A DNA stretch of 64,000 nt from positions 992,001 to 1,056,000 of the forward strand of contig NC_017096.1 of NCBI RefSeq assembly GCF_000284335.1, written 5' to 3'. Positions within the stretch are counted from its first letter, which is position 1. Each line of letters begins with the position of its first letter. This DNA comes from Caldisericum exile AZM16c01. GTDB lineage: Bacteria > Caldisericota > Caldisericia > Caldisericales > Caldisericaceae. Positions 1 through 9,815 of the stretch are shown here, in pieces. The notes beneath the pieces were generated by a model. It was not told where the DNA came from, did not search any database, and saw only the letters and a program-made list of their open reading frames with translations. The position numbers and the translations under genes were made by a program.

Positions 1-142
1 TTGTGTATTTTTCTAAAGAGTTTTCAAGAGCAAGGATCGATAAAGCAGAGTGTTCAAATGTATAGGCATCCCTTGTATTGCCTGATATTTCAAGCAACGT
101 TTTTATTTCAAGGAGTTCTTTTGCAACCTTAAAGTTATTCAT
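1..142 (-). CDS. polX: DNA polymerase/3'-5' exonuclease PolX, N-terminus (partial)
   Basis: Only the first 47 codons lie in the window; the gene continues beyond base 1. The start ATG (142-140) overlaps the pheT stop by 8 bases, so the two are probably translationally coupled. The helical peptide (MNNFKVAKELLEIKTLLEIS, then a Tyr/Phe-rich helix ending ALENSLEKYT) resembles the N-terminal helix-hairpin-helix of bacterial family X polymerases, which act in base-excision and gap repair. A pheST-polX neighbourhood is common in other bacteria, which supports the call. With so little sequence the assignment is tentative; another protein starting with a similar helical pair is possible. Confidence 0.5.
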   Translation of the reverse strand, partial: MNNFKVAKELLEIKTLLEISGNTRDAYTFEHSALSILALENSLEKYT

Positions 143-2528
143 TCTTTCTTAAAGTACCACCCGTTTTGTTTATAATATTTTCCTCTATCTTTTTTATAAA
201 CTCGTCAACTTCCGCACCTTGAAGAGTTCGATCATACGAGATAAACTCCAATGAGTAAGCAAGGTTTTTCTTTCCCTCAGGAAGTGGTTTTCCTTCATAA
301 ATATCAAACAATATAATTGACTTTAACTCTTTAATATTGGAGTCTCTTATTGCCTTTCTAACTAAGATCTCTTCAACTGACTTATCAACAATTATTGCAA
401 TGTCTCTTTTTACGGGAGGATAAAGCGAAAATTGACTGAATTTATTCTCGAGGTTTGCTTCCTTGAAAAGTTCGTTAACCTTTAACTCTGCGTAATATGC
501 ATCGTCTAATAAATCTGGGTTAATTTTTCCAAGATAGCCAAAAAAGTTGCCATTTACGATAACCTTACTTGTTTGGTATGGATGCATATGTGGTTGTTCG
601 TATTTTACAAATTGGGCACTAATACCAAATTCTTCAAATATACTTTCAATAAGCCCTTTCAAATAATAGTAATCATACGGAAGATTCCTTCCATACGGGT
701 TTTTCCCGATTCTATTACCTTTCAAGAAAATTGACATCCTATACTCTTCGCTAAGTTCATTTCCCATTTTGAAAAATACTTTCCCAATTTCGAAGAGCGA
801 AAGGTTTTCAACATTTATATTCAAATTTCTTTGTGCTACTTCAAAACTTCCAACAAACAGAGTTGGCCTTAAAAGAGACATATCTTCTGTAAGTGGATTT
901 AAAAGTTTTATGACACTATCTTCATATAAATTAAATCTTGTAAGTATTTCTTTGTTTGTAAGGGTAGAAGTAACTATTTCATTTAGTCCAAGATGTAGAA
1001 GAATATCTCTCAGTTTAGCGTTAAATTTTAGGATTGGCTCAAATGTTCCACTTCGAAGTGGTGCTATAATTGGTTTTTCGGAAAATTCATTATATCCACG
1101 CATACGGACAATTTCTTCAATAAGGTCTTCCTCAATGGAAATATCCTGCCTAAAGGAAGGTGGTGTTACCGAAAAAACACCTTCTTTCTCAATATAATTA
1201 AAACCTTCTATATCAAAATACTTTTTAATTTCTTCTTCATGCATCTCTTCACCCAGAAGACTTGACGCCTTACTTACACGCAATTTAACACTTTCCTTAG
1301 GTTTCCTAAAATCTGTAACTCTGTCCTTAAAAGCAAGTCCACCTGCTTCCTCAAGAATCAATTTTGTCGCAATAAGAGAAGCAGTTGGTGTAAATTGGGG
1401 GTCAACACCTTTCTCAAAAAGCGAAGAAGCATCAGTAATTAACCCGAGACTTCTTGAACTTTTTGATATAGTCGAAGGCGTAAAGTATGCGCTTTCAAGG
1501 AAAATATTCTTAGTATTTTCTGTTACTGCTGTGTCAAAGCCACCCATTACACCCGCTATAGCAATAGGACCTGTTTCATCAGTTATAAGTAGGTTTTTTG
1601 AGGTTAGTGTTCTTTCAATCTCATCAAGAGTTTTGATTTTTTCCTCGGCAGTTGCAAGACGCACAATAATTTTCCCTTTTAGTTTATCAAAGTCAAAGGC
1701 ATGCAGTGGCTGTCCATACATTCGTGCAACATAGTTTGTAATATCAACGATGTTATTTATAGGACGAATTCTCAAACTAAATAATTTCTTTCTCAACTTA
1801 TAACTTGACTTTTTTATTGTGACATCTTTAATGAGCCTTCCCGAATAAAAACTGCAGTGCTCTTTATGTAGAATTTCTACTGGGAATGGGGTTTCTGGGA
1901 GATTCGCATCATCAAATAAATCAAACTTAAACTTATCAAAATTTGCTCTCCTTCCTTCGTCTCTTGCAAGAAGAATTTCAATCCATCGAGCAACGCCTAA
2001 AACATAAAAGGCATCGGCTCTATCTGGAAGAAGCGAAAGTTCAAGAAAGGTATCCTCAACAGGAAACAGTTTCTCAAAACCAACTCCAATTGGTGTGTCT
2101 GGTGGCAAAATGAAAATTCCATCTTTTTCATCATTACTCAGTGTGTCCGGATCAAGGCCAAGTTCCACGTAGGAGAGCAACATCCCTTGAGAGCAATATC
2201 CTTCAAATTCCTTTTCCTTTATTATTCTTCCGTCACTTATTTTTGAATTTACTTTTGCATATGGGACAATATCATTCTGTTTTACGTTTGTTGCAGCCGT
2301 TATAACTTCAACAATTCCATCTCCTGCATCTACCTTTACTTTAAAAAGTTTTGTTCCTTCAATAGGATAAACCTCCAACACTTTCCCAGATACAACATTT
2401 TCAAATCGCTTCTCTACGTTTTCTACCTTTTCTACTTCAATTCCAACATAAGTGAGTTTTTCGGAAAGTTCTTTCGGTGTATATGGAAAGTCTATAAGTT
2501 CCTTTAATAAGTTGTACGAGACGATCAT
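135..2528 (-). CDS. pheT: Phenylalanine-tRNA ligase beta subunit
   Basis: Beta chain of the cytoplasmic (alpha-beta)2 enzyme that charges tRNA-Phe. At 797 aa it is full length for the bacterial family. The order is as expected: N-terminal OB-fold tRNA-binding domain (about residues 40-150), B3/B4 editing region, the B5 domain, the catalytic-like core and a C-terminal FDX-ACB anticodon-binding domain (starting near SLYPPVKRDIAIIVD). A good ribosome-binding site (AAGGAGG) lies just before the ATG at 2528. It starts 9 bases after the pheS stop, so pheS, pheT and the polX-like gene form one transcription unit. Confidence 0.97.
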   Translation of the reverse strand: MIVSYNLLKELIDFPYTPKELSEKLTYVGIEVEKVENVEKRFENVVSGKVLEVYPIEGTKLFKVKVDAGDGIVEVITAATNVKQNDIVPYAKVNSKISDGRIIKEKEFEGYCSQGMLLSYVELGLDPDTLSNDEKDGIFILPPDTPIGVGFEKLFPVEDTFLELSLLPDRADAFYVLGVARWIEILLARDEGRRANFDKFKFDLFDDANLPETPFPVEILHKEHCSFYSGRLIKDVTIKKSSYKLRKKLFSLRIRPINNIVDITNYVARMYGQPLHAFDFDKLKGKIIVRLATAEEKIKTLDEIERTLTSKNLLITDETGPIAIAGVMGGFDTAVTENTKNIFLESAYFTPSTISKSSRSLGLITDASSLFEKGVDPQFTPTASLIATKLILEEAGGLAFKDRVTDFRKPKESVKLRVSKASSLLGEEMHEEEIKKYFDIEGFNYIEKEGVFSVTPPSFRQDISIEEDLIEEIVRMRGYNEFSEKPIIAPLRSGTFEPILKFNAKLRDILLHLGLNEIVTSTLTNKEILTRFNLYEDSVIKLLNPLTEDMSLLRPTLFVGSFEVAQRNLNINVENLSLFEIGKVFFKMGNELSEEYRMSIFLKGNRIGKNPYGRNLPYDYYYLKGLIESIFEEFGISAQFVKYEQPHMHPYQTSKVIVNGNFFGYLGKINPDLLDDAYYAELKVNELFKEANLENKFSQFSLYPPVKRDIAIIVDKSVEEILVRKAIRDSNIKELKSIILFDIYEGKPLPEGKKNLAYSLEFISYDRTLQGAEVDEFIKKIEENIINKTGGTLRKNE

Positions 2529-2537
2529 GTTTCCTCC

Positions 2538-3554
2538 TTAAAATTGTTTCAAAAATCTCATGTCGTTTTGCAAGAAATACCTAATATCAGGAATACCATA
2601 TTTTACCATAGCAATTCTTTCGATTCCCCAGCCAAATGCAAACCCTTGATACTCCTCTGGATCTATGTTAACATTTCTAAGCACATTCGGATGAACCATT
2701 CCTGAACCACCCATTTCAAGGTAACCAGTGTATTTACACACTGGGCACCCCTTTCCACCACAGATTACACAAGTAATTGAAGTCTCAGCACCCGGCTCGA
2801 CAAATGGAAAATAGGAAGGCGTGAATCTTACCTTTGTCAACTCACCAAACATCTTTTTTGAAAATTCAGATAAGGTTGCCTTTAAGTTTGCAAAAGAGAT
2901 ATTCTTATCAACGACAAGACCTTCAATTTGGTGAAACTGTGGTGAGTGCGAACTATCAAGTGCATCTCTACGGTAGCATCTTCCTATCGCAATCATTCTT
3001 ATAGGTGGTTTTTGACTTTCCATTGTTCTAATTTGCATTGGAGACGTTTGAGTTCTTAAAAGCATTTTTTCTGCAAGGTAAAATGTATCTTGCATATCCC
3101 TTGCTGGATGGTGCTCAGGTATGTTAAGTGCTTCAAAGTTGTAATAATCTGTCTCGATATCAGGTCCTGAGAAGACATCAAAACCCATTGAAATAAAAAT
3201 AGATTTCACTTCCTCAATTACTTTATTTAAAATGTGCTCATGTCCTCTTTCAACAATAAGTCCTGGTGCAGTAATATCGATTGCTTCACTCTTTAATTTT
3301 TCCTCTTTTAAAATATCCAAAAGTTTGCGTTCTTTCTCTTTGATTGTATTTTCAATATACTCTTTTAATTTGTTTACGTTTTCACCAAATTCTTTCCTAT
3401 CTTTATCGGCAATACTTTTAATTTGTTTGAATAACTCCTGTATTTTTCCTTTTTTACCAAGAAAAAATACTTCAATTTGCTTTAGTTCTTCAAGATTATT
3501 GACTTTATCAACTTTGTCCTGAAATTCCTTCTTAATATCATCAAACATTCCCAT
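2538..3554 (-). CDS. pheS: Phenylalanine-tRNA ligase alpha subunit
   Basis: Catalytic alpha subunit of the phenylalanyl-tRNA synthetase; 338 aa from the ATG at 3554, which has AGGAGG six bases upstream. A longer reading to 3632 would add a hydrophobic leader encoded by the upstream terminator region and is not credible. Visible are the N-terminal coiled coil (about residues 1-85), class II motif 2 around RCYRRDALDSSHSPQFHQIE, a Cys-rich loop (CVICGGKGCPVC) and the C-terminal motif 3 (GFAFGWGIERIAM). No T-box leader was found; the space upstream is mostly the terminator of the preceding operon. Confidence 0.97.
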   Translation of the reverse strand: MGMFDDIKKEFQDKVDKVNNLEELKQIEVFFLGKKGKIQELFKQIKSIADKDRKEFGENVNKLKEYIENTIKEKERKLLDILKEEKLKSEAIDITAPGLIVERGHEHILNKVIEEVKSIFISMGFDVFSGPDIETDYYNFEALNIPEHHPARDMQDTFYLAEKMLLRTQTSPMQIRTMESQKPPIRMIAIGRCYRRDALDSSHSPQFHQIEGLVVDKNISFANLKATLSEFSKKMFGELTKVRFTPSYFPFVEPGAETSITCVICGGKGCPVCKYTGYLEMGGSGMVHPNVLRNVNIDPEEYQGFAFGWGIERIAMVKYGIPDIRYFLQNDMRFLKQF

Positions 3555-3613
3555 AAGTTGCCTCCTATCCTTAAATTTTATCAACAAAAAAATAAAAGTC
3601 AATAAAAATAAAA

Positions 3614-3638
3614 AAGGCCTTGAGTTAATCAAGGCCTT
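3614..3638 (-). terminator. Rho-independent terminator of the suc-kor-transporter operon
   Basis: A perfect 10-bp stem (AAGGCCTTGA / TCAAGGCCTT) with a 5-base loop sits 17 bases after the transporter stop. Read on the minus strand it is followed by a T-rich tract (TTTTATTTTTATT). This ends the operon that starts near 10478 and insulates pheS. Confidence 0.9.
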
Positions 3639-3654
3639 AAAGATAAATTTTTAA

Positions 3655-5181
3655 TCAATAAGGCATGCTTGCAATGTTAAGAAGGGGAATGCCCACAAAG
3701 TACATATAAAACACAAGAATTACAAGGCCAATTAAACCAATCGTAAACCCTGCTTTTAACATATCTTTAACCTTTACATAACCGCCTGTCATTACAACAA
3801 CATTCGGCGGGGTTGATGCAGGTAAAGAAAACGCCAAAGAAATTGCAAAAGTTGTTGGAAGCATTACAAGATATGGGTGAATCTTTGCTGCAACCGCGAC
3901 TGCTCCTGCAATTGGCATAAATATGGAGGTTGCTGAAGTATGGGATGTAAATTGTGCAATGAGGAATCCTGTGCCACCAACAAGAAAAATAACCCACAAA
4001 AGATTAACACCTTGTAAGAAAGTGAGTTTTGTTCCAACATAATCTGCAAGTTTTGTTGTTACCATCGCATCTGCAATTGCAAGACCACCACCGAAAATGA
4101 GGATAATATCCCATGGAAGTTTCTTCACGGATTCAGCGCTTAATACAGTCTCGCCTTTGTTAAAATCAACAGGAATTACATAGAACAGTAAGGCTGCTAA
4201 AATCGCAACGGTTGAATCGTGCACAAATTTTGAAACACCAATAACGGTAGACCATCCTTTTAGTGTAAAAGTTCCAAAATTAATATCTGCTCTGAATATC
4301 CATAAAAACACCGTTATAAAAAATACCGTTGCAACAATTTTTTCTTTCCTACCCATCCTTCCAAGTTTTCGTAGCTCGTTTGCAAAAATTTCTTTGCTTT
4401 CCTTAAGCCCTGAAAAACCTGCTTTAAAGAAAACAGAAGTAAGCATAAACCATGTAAAAGGCAAAAATATTACTATAAATATAACACCGAACTTCGTAAA
4501 GTCAAGGAAACTAAGAGTCGGTGCATTCGGAAACATTTGCTTCGCCATGCTCATGAAAATGATATTTGGAGGTGTGCCAATTGGAGTGCCCATTCCACCA
4601 ATGCTTGCCGCAAATGCAACACCAAGCATCAATGCTGTTGCAAATTTAAATTCGCCTGGAGTTGTATCAACTTCAAGACCTTCTTTTCTAATCAAGCCCT
4701 TATAAAATTCTATTATTGACAATGCTATAGGCAAAGCCATCACCGTTGCAGTAGTATTTGAAATCCACATAGATATAAAGCCTACAGCAATCATGAAAGC
4801 AAGAATAATTTTCTTCGGGGAAGTCCCTATTTTATCGATAAGGAACAGTGAAAATCTCGTGTGTAAACCAGACTCTTCCAGTGCCTCAGAAATAAAAAAG
4901 CCTCCTACAAAGAGCATAATCTCTTGAGACATGTAACTTTTTGCAATGTCTTTTGCAGAAATTACCTGAAAAAGTGGAAGAATTAAAAGAGGCAAAAGAG
5001 AAGTTATTGGCAATGGCACCGCTTCAGTTGCCCACCAAATAGCCATCCACAAGAGAAGTCCGATTGTTATCTTTGCCCCTACTTCCATCCCCTGAGGTGT
5101 TTTAATTAGTAAAACGATAAGAAAGATTAAGATGCCTGCAAAAAAACCAACCTTTTGCGATAACTTAGAATGTTTTTCCAT
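3655..5181 (-). CDS. DASS-family (SLC13) sodium:dicarboxylate/anion symporter
   Basis: Integral membrane carrier of the divalent anion:Na+ symporter family, 508 aa, typical size, with about 11-12 hydrophobic segments. The signature loops are visible: SNTTATVMALPIA in the first repeat, GMGTPIGTPPNIIFMSM after it, SHTSATSIFMPI and PASTPPNVVVM in the second repeat, which are the Ser-Asn-Thr-type sodium and carboxylate sites. The start overlaps the korC 3' end by 17 bases, so it is coupled to the 2-oxoacid oxidoreductase and succinyl-CoA ligase genes. This suggests uptake or export of succinate or a related C4 acid. The exact substrate cannot be read from the sequence. Confidence 0.9.
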   Translation of the reverse strand: MEKHSKLSQKVGFFAGILIFLIVLLIKTPQGMEVGAKITIGLLLWMAIWWATEAVPLPITSLLPLLILPLFQVISAKDIAKSYMSQEIMLFVGGFFISEALEESGLHTRFSLFLIDKIGTSPKKIILAFMIAVGFISMWISNTTATVMALPIALSIIEFYKGLIRKEGLEVDTTPGEFKFATALMLGVAFAASIGGMGTPIGTPPNIIFMSMAKQMFPNAPTLSFLDFTKFGVIFIVIFLPFTWFMLTSVFFKAGFSGLKESKEIFANELRKLGRMGRKEKIVATVFFITVFLWIFRADINFGTFTLKGWSTVIGVSKFVHDSTVAILAALLFYVIPVDFNKGETVLSAESVKKLPWDIILIFGGGLAIADAMVTTKLADYVGTKLTFLQGVNLLWVIFLVGGTGFLIAQFTSHTSATSIFMPIAGAVAVAAKIHPYLVMLPTTFAISLAFSLPASTPPNVVVMTGGYVKVKDMLKAGFTIGLIGLVILVFYMYFVGIPLLNIASMPY

Positions 5182-5716
5182 TAATAGCCTCCTTTGTTCC
5201 TAATTCATATCCTTTTTCTAACGCCTTAATATTAGGTTCGCTTCTATTTTTAAATCTTTCTACAACAGCCCTCTTTAACGCTTCAAGTGTTACGATTCCT
5301 GTTAACCCCGACAAAATACCCAGTGCAACTATATTTGCAGAAATTTGTCTACCAGTTATATCAACAGAAGTTTTTGTTATGGAAAATGGGAAATTTTTTA
5401 ACTTATCATCTAAATGGTACACATAAAATTCATCTAAAATGACAATTGAATCTCTCTTCAAAAACTTTGTGAACTCATCATATGCATCCTGTGTTAGTGC
5501 AATCAAAACATCAGGAATCCTTACTTCCGGAAAATTTATTTCCTCGTCTGAAATAATTACATCAGCTTTCGACATTTCACCACGGGCCGCAGCACCATAA
5601 ACCTGTGATTGAAGAACATTCTTCCCGTCGTAAATGCCAGATGCTTCTGCAAGAATAATACTTGCTGAAATTATTCCTTGTCCCCCAGAACCTGCAATTC
5701 TAATCTCTTTCCTCAT
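5165..5716 (-). CDS. korC: 2-oxoacid:ferredoxin oxidoreductase, gamma subunit
   Basis: Gamma subunit of a four-subunit 2-oxoacid:ferredoxin oxidoreductase, 183 aa. It carries the family N-terminal glycine-rich motif GSGGQGIISASIILAEA (residues about 9-25) and a YGAAARGEMSKADVIIS stretch. In the enzyme it helps hold CoA and forms the interface with the catalytic subunits. Its start overlaps korB and its end overlaps the transporter gene. Sitting next to sucCD favours 2-oxoglutarate as substrate over pyruvate. Confidence 0.92.
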   Translation of the reverse strand: MRKEIRIAGSGGQGIISASIILAEASGIYDGKNVLQSQVYGAAARGEMSKADVIISDEEINFPEVRIPDVLIALTQDAYDEFTKFLKRDSIVILDEFYVYHLDDKLKNFPFSITKTSVDITGRQISANIVALGILSGLTGIVTLEALKRAVVERFKNRSEPNIKALEKGYELGTKEAINGKTF

Positions 5717-6518
5717 TTCTCACCTTCTTAACCATTTCGTAGTACTTTTCAGTAAATTCTTCTTTTTCTACATTAATAAATTCTCCAACAACAATTCCGT
5801 CTTTAACGGAAAGAGCATTTGTCTTACTATATGGAATTGATTTATCTTTTAACCATTTAATATATATTGCAGGATCCTCGAGTTTGTTTCGTCTGCCAAA
5901 CTCGGTAACACATGAGGACACAGCTTCAATTAATGAAAATCCTTTGTGCATAATGCCATTCAAAATATATTTCTCTAAAACAAAAGGGCTTGCAATTGTT
6001 TCGCGTGCAACATACGTTGCACCAGATGCAACTGCAAGATATGATATATCCATCGGCTCCTCAATTTCCCCAAATGGAGTAGTTGTTGTATAGGCTTTAT
6101 CCGGTGTGGTAGGAGATACTTGCCCTCCTGTCATACCGTAGGTGAAGTTATTAAAAACAATAACAGTCATATCAATGTTTCTTTTTGCTGTATGAATAAA
6201 ATGATTACCTCCAATTGCTGCAAGATCCCCATCGCCTGTTGCAACAATCACATGAAGATCAGGATTTGCAAGTTTAATGCCTGTTGCAAATGCAAGAGGG
6301 CGACCGTGTAAGGTATGAAGAGTATTAAAATTTACATAGCCAGAAGAACGCCCAGCACATCCAATCCCTGACACAAAGACAATTTTGTCTTTGTCAATTT
6401 TTGAGCGCTCTATTGCACGTAAAATGGCGCCAAGCACAATACCGTTACCACAACCTGCACACCAAATATGAGGTAGTTTATTTTCACGCAAATTTTCTAA
6501 AGAGATTTCTGTATACAT
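5700..6518 (-). CDS. korB: 2-oxoacid:ferredoxin oxidoreductase, beta (TPP-binding) subunit
   Basis: Thiamine-pyrophosphate-binding subunit, 272 aa. The TPP/Mg motif GDGDLAAIGGNHFIHTAKRN (about residues 95-115) and the downstream NNFTYGMTGGQ are present, as is the N-terminal WCAGCGNG that ligates or flanks an Fe-S site in this family. With KorA it oxidatively decarboxylates the 2-oxoacid, moving two electrons to ferredoxin and forming the acyl-CoA. It overlaps both neighbours and is in operon order D-A-B-C. Confidence 0.94.
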   Translation of the reverse strand: MYTEISLENLRENKLPHIWCAGCGNGIVLGAILRAIERSKIDKDKIVFVSGIGCAGRSSGYVNFNTLHTLHGRPLAFATGIKLANPDLHVIVATGDGDLAAIGGNHFIHTAKRNIDMTVIVFNNFTYGMTGGQVSPTTPDKAYTTTTPFGEIEEPMDISYLAVASGATYVARETIASPFVLEKYILNGIMHKGFSLIEAVSSCVTEFGRRNKLEDPAIYIKWLKDKSIPYSKTNALSVKDGIVVGEFINVEKEEFTEKYYEMVKKVRNEERD

Positions 6519-7606
6519 GATTCCATCTCCTCTGGCGTAATTAATTCGCCATTTTCTTTTCCAAAGAAAACAACATCTCTCTTTAAAATCCTTTCAACCT
6601 CTAAGACATATTGACCAAGATTCATTTCAAACACAAAAACTTTTTTTCCATCTGCAATTTCCCTAAGAGGCAATTCTAACGAAGGCCAAATAGTTATTGG
6701 CCTAAATAGACCAACCTTAATACCCTTTCTTCTAAGTTCAATGACTGCATCCTTTGCGCCTCGTGCAGTTGCCCCATAAGAAATAATGAGATACTCCGCA
6801 TCCTCTGTATAAAATGCTTCAAATTTACCAATATCATCCATATTTTTGTAGATCTTTCGATGCAAGCGCTCAATTAATGTTTCAGCCTTTTCAGGATCTG
6901 AAGTTGGAAAACCAGTTTCATCATGCGTTAAACCCGTTATATGAAAGCGGTATCCCTCTCCAAAGTTTGCAATTGGGGGAACATCATATCTTGAATCGAA
7001 TGGCAAATATTCTTCTTTTGATACATTAGGTTTCAGCCTTTCGATTACAGGTAAATCTTCTACTAATCTTACCTTTTCTCTCATATGACCTATTACTTCA
7101 TCAGAAAGAAGAATAACAGGGGTTCTATACTTTTCTGAATAATTAAATGCCTCAACAGTCAATTTATATGATTCGTAAACTGAACTTGGGTAGAATACTA
7201 TAACAGGATGGGATCCATGAGTTCCCCATCTTGTTTGCATCACATCGCCTTGCGAAGGATACGTTGGAATACCAGTTGATGGGCCAACTCGCTCAATATC
7301 TGCAACAACAATAGGAATTTCTGAATAACTTGCAAAACCAAGTCCTTCCTGCATAAGGGAAAAACCAGGGCCTGAAGTTGCAGTCATTGCCTTCTTGCCT
7401 GCTAAAGATGCTCCAATTATTGCACTTATACTTCCAAGTTCGTCCTCCATTTGGATGAAAACGCCACCATTTAGAGGCAAAAGATACGACATTTTTTCTG
7501 CAAGATCGGTTGATGGAGTTATTGGGTATCCTGCAAAAAATCTACAACCCGCATAAATTGCACCGTATGCAATTGCTTCATTACCAGAAATTACCACTTC
7601 TTTCAT
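6497..7606 (-). CDS. korA: 2-oxoacid:ferredoxin oxidoreductase, alpha subunit
   Basis: Alpha subunit, 369 aa, starting with the pyrimidine-binding domain (GCRFFAGYPITPSTDLAEKM) and continuing with the MEDELGSISAIIGASLAGKKAMTAT-type cofactor-domain region and a transketolase C-like domain near the end. The start has a GGAAGTGAAAGT leader giving a usable ribosome-binding site and overlaps the korD stop. Length and domain order match the KorA/VorB group. The suc gene context suggests 2-oxoglutarate; branched-chain 2-oxoacids remain possible. Confidence 0.94.
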   Translation of the reverse strand: MKEVVISGNEAIAYGAIYAGCRFFAGYPITPSTDLAEKMSYLLPLNGGVFIQMEDELGSISAIIGASLAGKKAMTATSGPGFSLMQEGLGFASYSEIPIVVADIERVGPSTGIPTYPSQGDVMQTRWGTHGSHPVIVFYPSSVYESYKLTVEAFNYSEKYRTPVILLSDEVIGHMREKVRLVEDLPVIERLKPNVSKEEYLPFDSRYDVPPIANFGEGYRFHITGLTHDETGFPTSDPEKAETLIERLHRKIYKNMDDIGKFEAFYTEDAEYLIISYGATARGAKDAVIELRRKGIKVGLFRPITIWPSLELPLREIADGKKVFVFEMNLGQYVLEVERILKRDVVFFGKENGELITPEEMESCIQKSL

Positions 7607-7806
7607 ACTTTCACTTCCTTCTTTATTACAATCGCAAAATCAGGACAGAATACTTCGCACATTCCACAACCCATGCACTTTTCCTCATTTTCAACTTCTA
7701 CTTTAAAATCCTCTCCAATTCGAAGAATCTTTGCAGGACAAACAGAAACACAAATTCCACAACCTTTGCAAAAATTCTTATTAATGATTACTTTATTTTT
7801 CGCCAT
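7603..7806 (-). CDS. korD: 2-oxoacid:ferredoxin oxidoreductase, delta (2[4Fe-4S]) subunit
   Basis: A 67-aa ferredoxin-like subunit with two complete cluster motifs, [12 protein letters not shown] and [12 protein letters not shown], each of the CxxCxxCxxxCP type. It passes electrons from the TPP subunit to soluble ferredoxin. Its ATG lies within the end of sucD (14-base overlap), so translation of the Kor complex is coupled to succinyl-CoA ligase. Confidence 0.95.
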   Translation of the reverse strand: MAKNKVIINKNFCKGCGICVSVCPAKILRIGEDFKVEVENEEKCMGCGMCEVFCPDFAIVIKKEVKV

Positions 7807-8674
7807 TTTTGAGTATCTCCCTTAGAATCTCTGCAACTTCAACAGGTGTTTTACCAACCCTTATACCTTTACTCTCAAGATACGCAACCTTTTCTTCTGC
7901 CGTTCTTGTGTTGGGGGTAACAATCGCCCCTGCGTGTCCCATACGTTTACCTTTTGGTGATGCTCTTCCTGCGATGAACGAAACAACAGGCTTATTAAAG
8001 TGCTTTTCAATATAATCTGCTGCATCTTCTTCGTCAGTTCCACCAATTTCTCCGACAAGCACAATCGCCTCAGTTTCAGGATCACTCTCAAACTCTTTTA
8101 AAACATCAATGAATTTCATTCCAATAATTGGATCACCACCAATACCAACAGCAGTAGTTTCCCCTAAACCAATATCAGATATGTGCTTAACAATTTCATA
8201 TGTAAGTGTTCCTGACCTTGAAACAACACCAACTTTACCTTTTTTAAAAATATTTCCAGGCATTATGCCAAGTTTTGCTTTACCTACAGAAATAACGCCA
8301 GGGCAATTTGGACCTATGAGTCTTAAACCTAACTTCTTTACATAATCAACTACTCTAACCATGCTTTGGACAGGAATTCCCTCTGTAATCGTTACTATAA
8401 GTTTAATTCCAGCATTTGCTGCTTCATATATTGCATCTTCCGCAAATTTAGCGGGCACAAAAATTACAGTTGCATTTGCATTTGTTTGTCTCACGGCTTC
8501 TTCAACTGTATCAAAAACGGGAATTCCATAGACATCCGATCCACCTTTAAACGGAGTTACCCCTCCGACCACATTTGTACCGTAATCAAGCATCGCCTTT
8601 GCGTGAAATGAACCATCTCTTCCTGTAATTCCCTGAACGATTACCCTTGTATTTTCATCAACAAGAATGCTCAT
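7793..8674 (-). CDS. sucD: Succinate-CoA ligase, alpha subunit
   Basis: ADP- or GDP-forming succinyl-CoA synthetase alpha chain, 293 aa. It has the N-terminal CoA-binding Rossmann domain ([18 protein letters not shown]), [20 protein letters not shown], and the phosphohistidine loop GHAGAIV near residue 245. With SucC it turns succinyl-CoA made by the Kor complex into succinate plus nucleoside triphosphate. It lies 3 bases after sucC and overlaps korD. Confidence 0.96.
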   Translation of the reverse strand: MSILVDENTRVIVQGITGRDGSFHAKAMLDYGTNVVGGVTPFKGGSDVYGIPVFDTVEEAVRQTNANATVIFVPAKFAEDAIYEAANAGIKLIVTITEGIPVQSMVRVVDYVKKLGLRLIGPNCPGVISVGKAKLGIMPGNIFKKGKVGVVSRSGTLTYEIVKHISDIGLGETTAVGIGGDPIIGMKFIDVLKEFESDPETEAIVLVGEIGGTDEEDAADYIEKHFNKPVVSFIAGRASPKGKRMGHAGAIVTPNTRTAEEKVAYLESKGIRVGKTPVEVAEILREILKNGEK

Positions 8675-8677
8675 ATC

Positions 8678-9814
8678 TCACCTCGCATTTGCAACTTCAA
8701 CAACTTTTTTAACACCTTCAACCATTGAATCGGTATAAATAAGAGGTGTATCTTTAAGTATCTCTTTTGCTTTGTCCTCGTTTGTGCCAGTAAGCCTTAC
8801 AACTATCGGAACATCAACCTTTGTCATATCAAGTGCTTTTAGAAGACCGTTTGCCACATCATCACAGCGAGTGATTCCACCAAAAATGTTTATAAGAATC
8901 GCCTTAACGTTTTTATCTCGTGTAATCATTTCAATTGCATTTGCAACTTTATCGGGAGAAGATGAACCTCCAATATCAAGGAAGTTTGCAGGCTCTCCAC
9001 CAAAGAGCTTTATAAGGTCCATCGTAGCCATTGCAAGACCTGCTCCGTTTACAAGACAACCAATATTTCCATTCAACTTTATGTAAGTGAAACCTTTTGA
9101 CTTTGCTTCAAGTTCAAGCTTCTCTTCTTCTGTAGGCTCTCTAAGGTCCTCAAGTTCGGGATGTCTAAACATCGCATTGTCATCAATAACAATTTTTGCA
9201 TCAAGTGCTAAAACAACGCTGTTATCTACCACTGCAAGAGGATTAATCTCGGCAAGATTCGCATCAAGTGAAATATAAACCTTATATAATCTCTCAATGA
9301 TGTCTGCTATCTTGGGTGCAATATTCATATCCCTTGTAAGCAACAAAGAGGCCTTCTTTGCTTCATAAGAAAAAAGACCCATAATAGGATCAATATAAAT
9401 TTTGTAGATTTTTTCAGGAGTATTTTTTGCAACCTCTTCAATATCAACACCGCCTGCTTCTGATACAATTAAAACATTCTTTTTGCTTCCTCTATCCACG
9501 GTAAACCCAACGTAAAATTCCTTAACTATATTAACTGCTTTTGCGACAAGTAATTTCCTAACCTTTAAACCTTTTATTTCCATTGAAAGAATTTCGCCTG
9601 CAAGTTTTAAAACATCTTCTTCAGTTTTTGCAACTTTTACACCACCTGCTTTTCCACGACCTCCAACTAAAACCTGGGCCTTCAAAACAACAGGTAGCCC
9701 AATTTTTTTTGCAATTCCTAATGCTTCTTCCGGATTGCTTGCAACATCCCCAACAACTACTTGGATGCCGAATCTTTCGAAAAATTCTCTTGATTGATAC
9801 TCCTGAAGATTCAT
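8678..9814 (-). CDS. sucC: Succinate-CoA ligase, beta subunit
   Basis: Beta chain, 378 aa, with an ATP-grasp N-terminal half (VVLKAQVLVGGRGKAGGVKV, nucleotide site) and the C-terminal ligase domain (NIFGGITRCDDVANGLL). It is the first enzyme gene after the regulator, whose start codon-proximal stop lies one base away; AAAGGAG precedes the ATG. Supplies substrate-level phosphorylation in the 2-oxoglutarate-to-succinate segment. Confidence 0.96.
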   Translation of the reverse strand: MNLQEYQSREFFERFGIQVVVGDVASNPEEALGIAKKIGLPVVLKAQVLVGGRGKAGGVKVAKTEEDVLKLAGEILSMEIKGLKVRKLLVAKAVNIVKEFYVGFTVDRGSKKNVLIVSEAGGVDIEEVAKNTPEKIYKIYIDPIMGLFSYEAKKASLLLTRDMNIAPKIADIIERLYKVYISLDANLAEINPLAVVDNSVVLALDAKIVIDDNAMFRHPELEDLREPTEEEKLELEAKSKGFTYIKLNGNIGCLVNGAGLAMATMDLIKLFGGEPANFLDIGGSSSPDKVANAIEMITRDKNVKAILINIFGGITRCDDVANGLLKALDMTKVDVPIVVRLTGTNEDKAKEILKDTPLIYTDSMVEGVKKVVEVANAR

Positions 9815-9815
9815 C

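Noticed and set aside
3555-3632. Longer pheS with a hydrophobic N-terminal leader
   Set aside because: It reads through the upstream terminator and has no ribosome-binding site; AGGAGG fits the ATG at 3554.
3555-3654. T-box leader for pheST
   Set aside because: Sequence is a simple terminator hairpin with a U-tract for the preceding operon; no T-box consensus.
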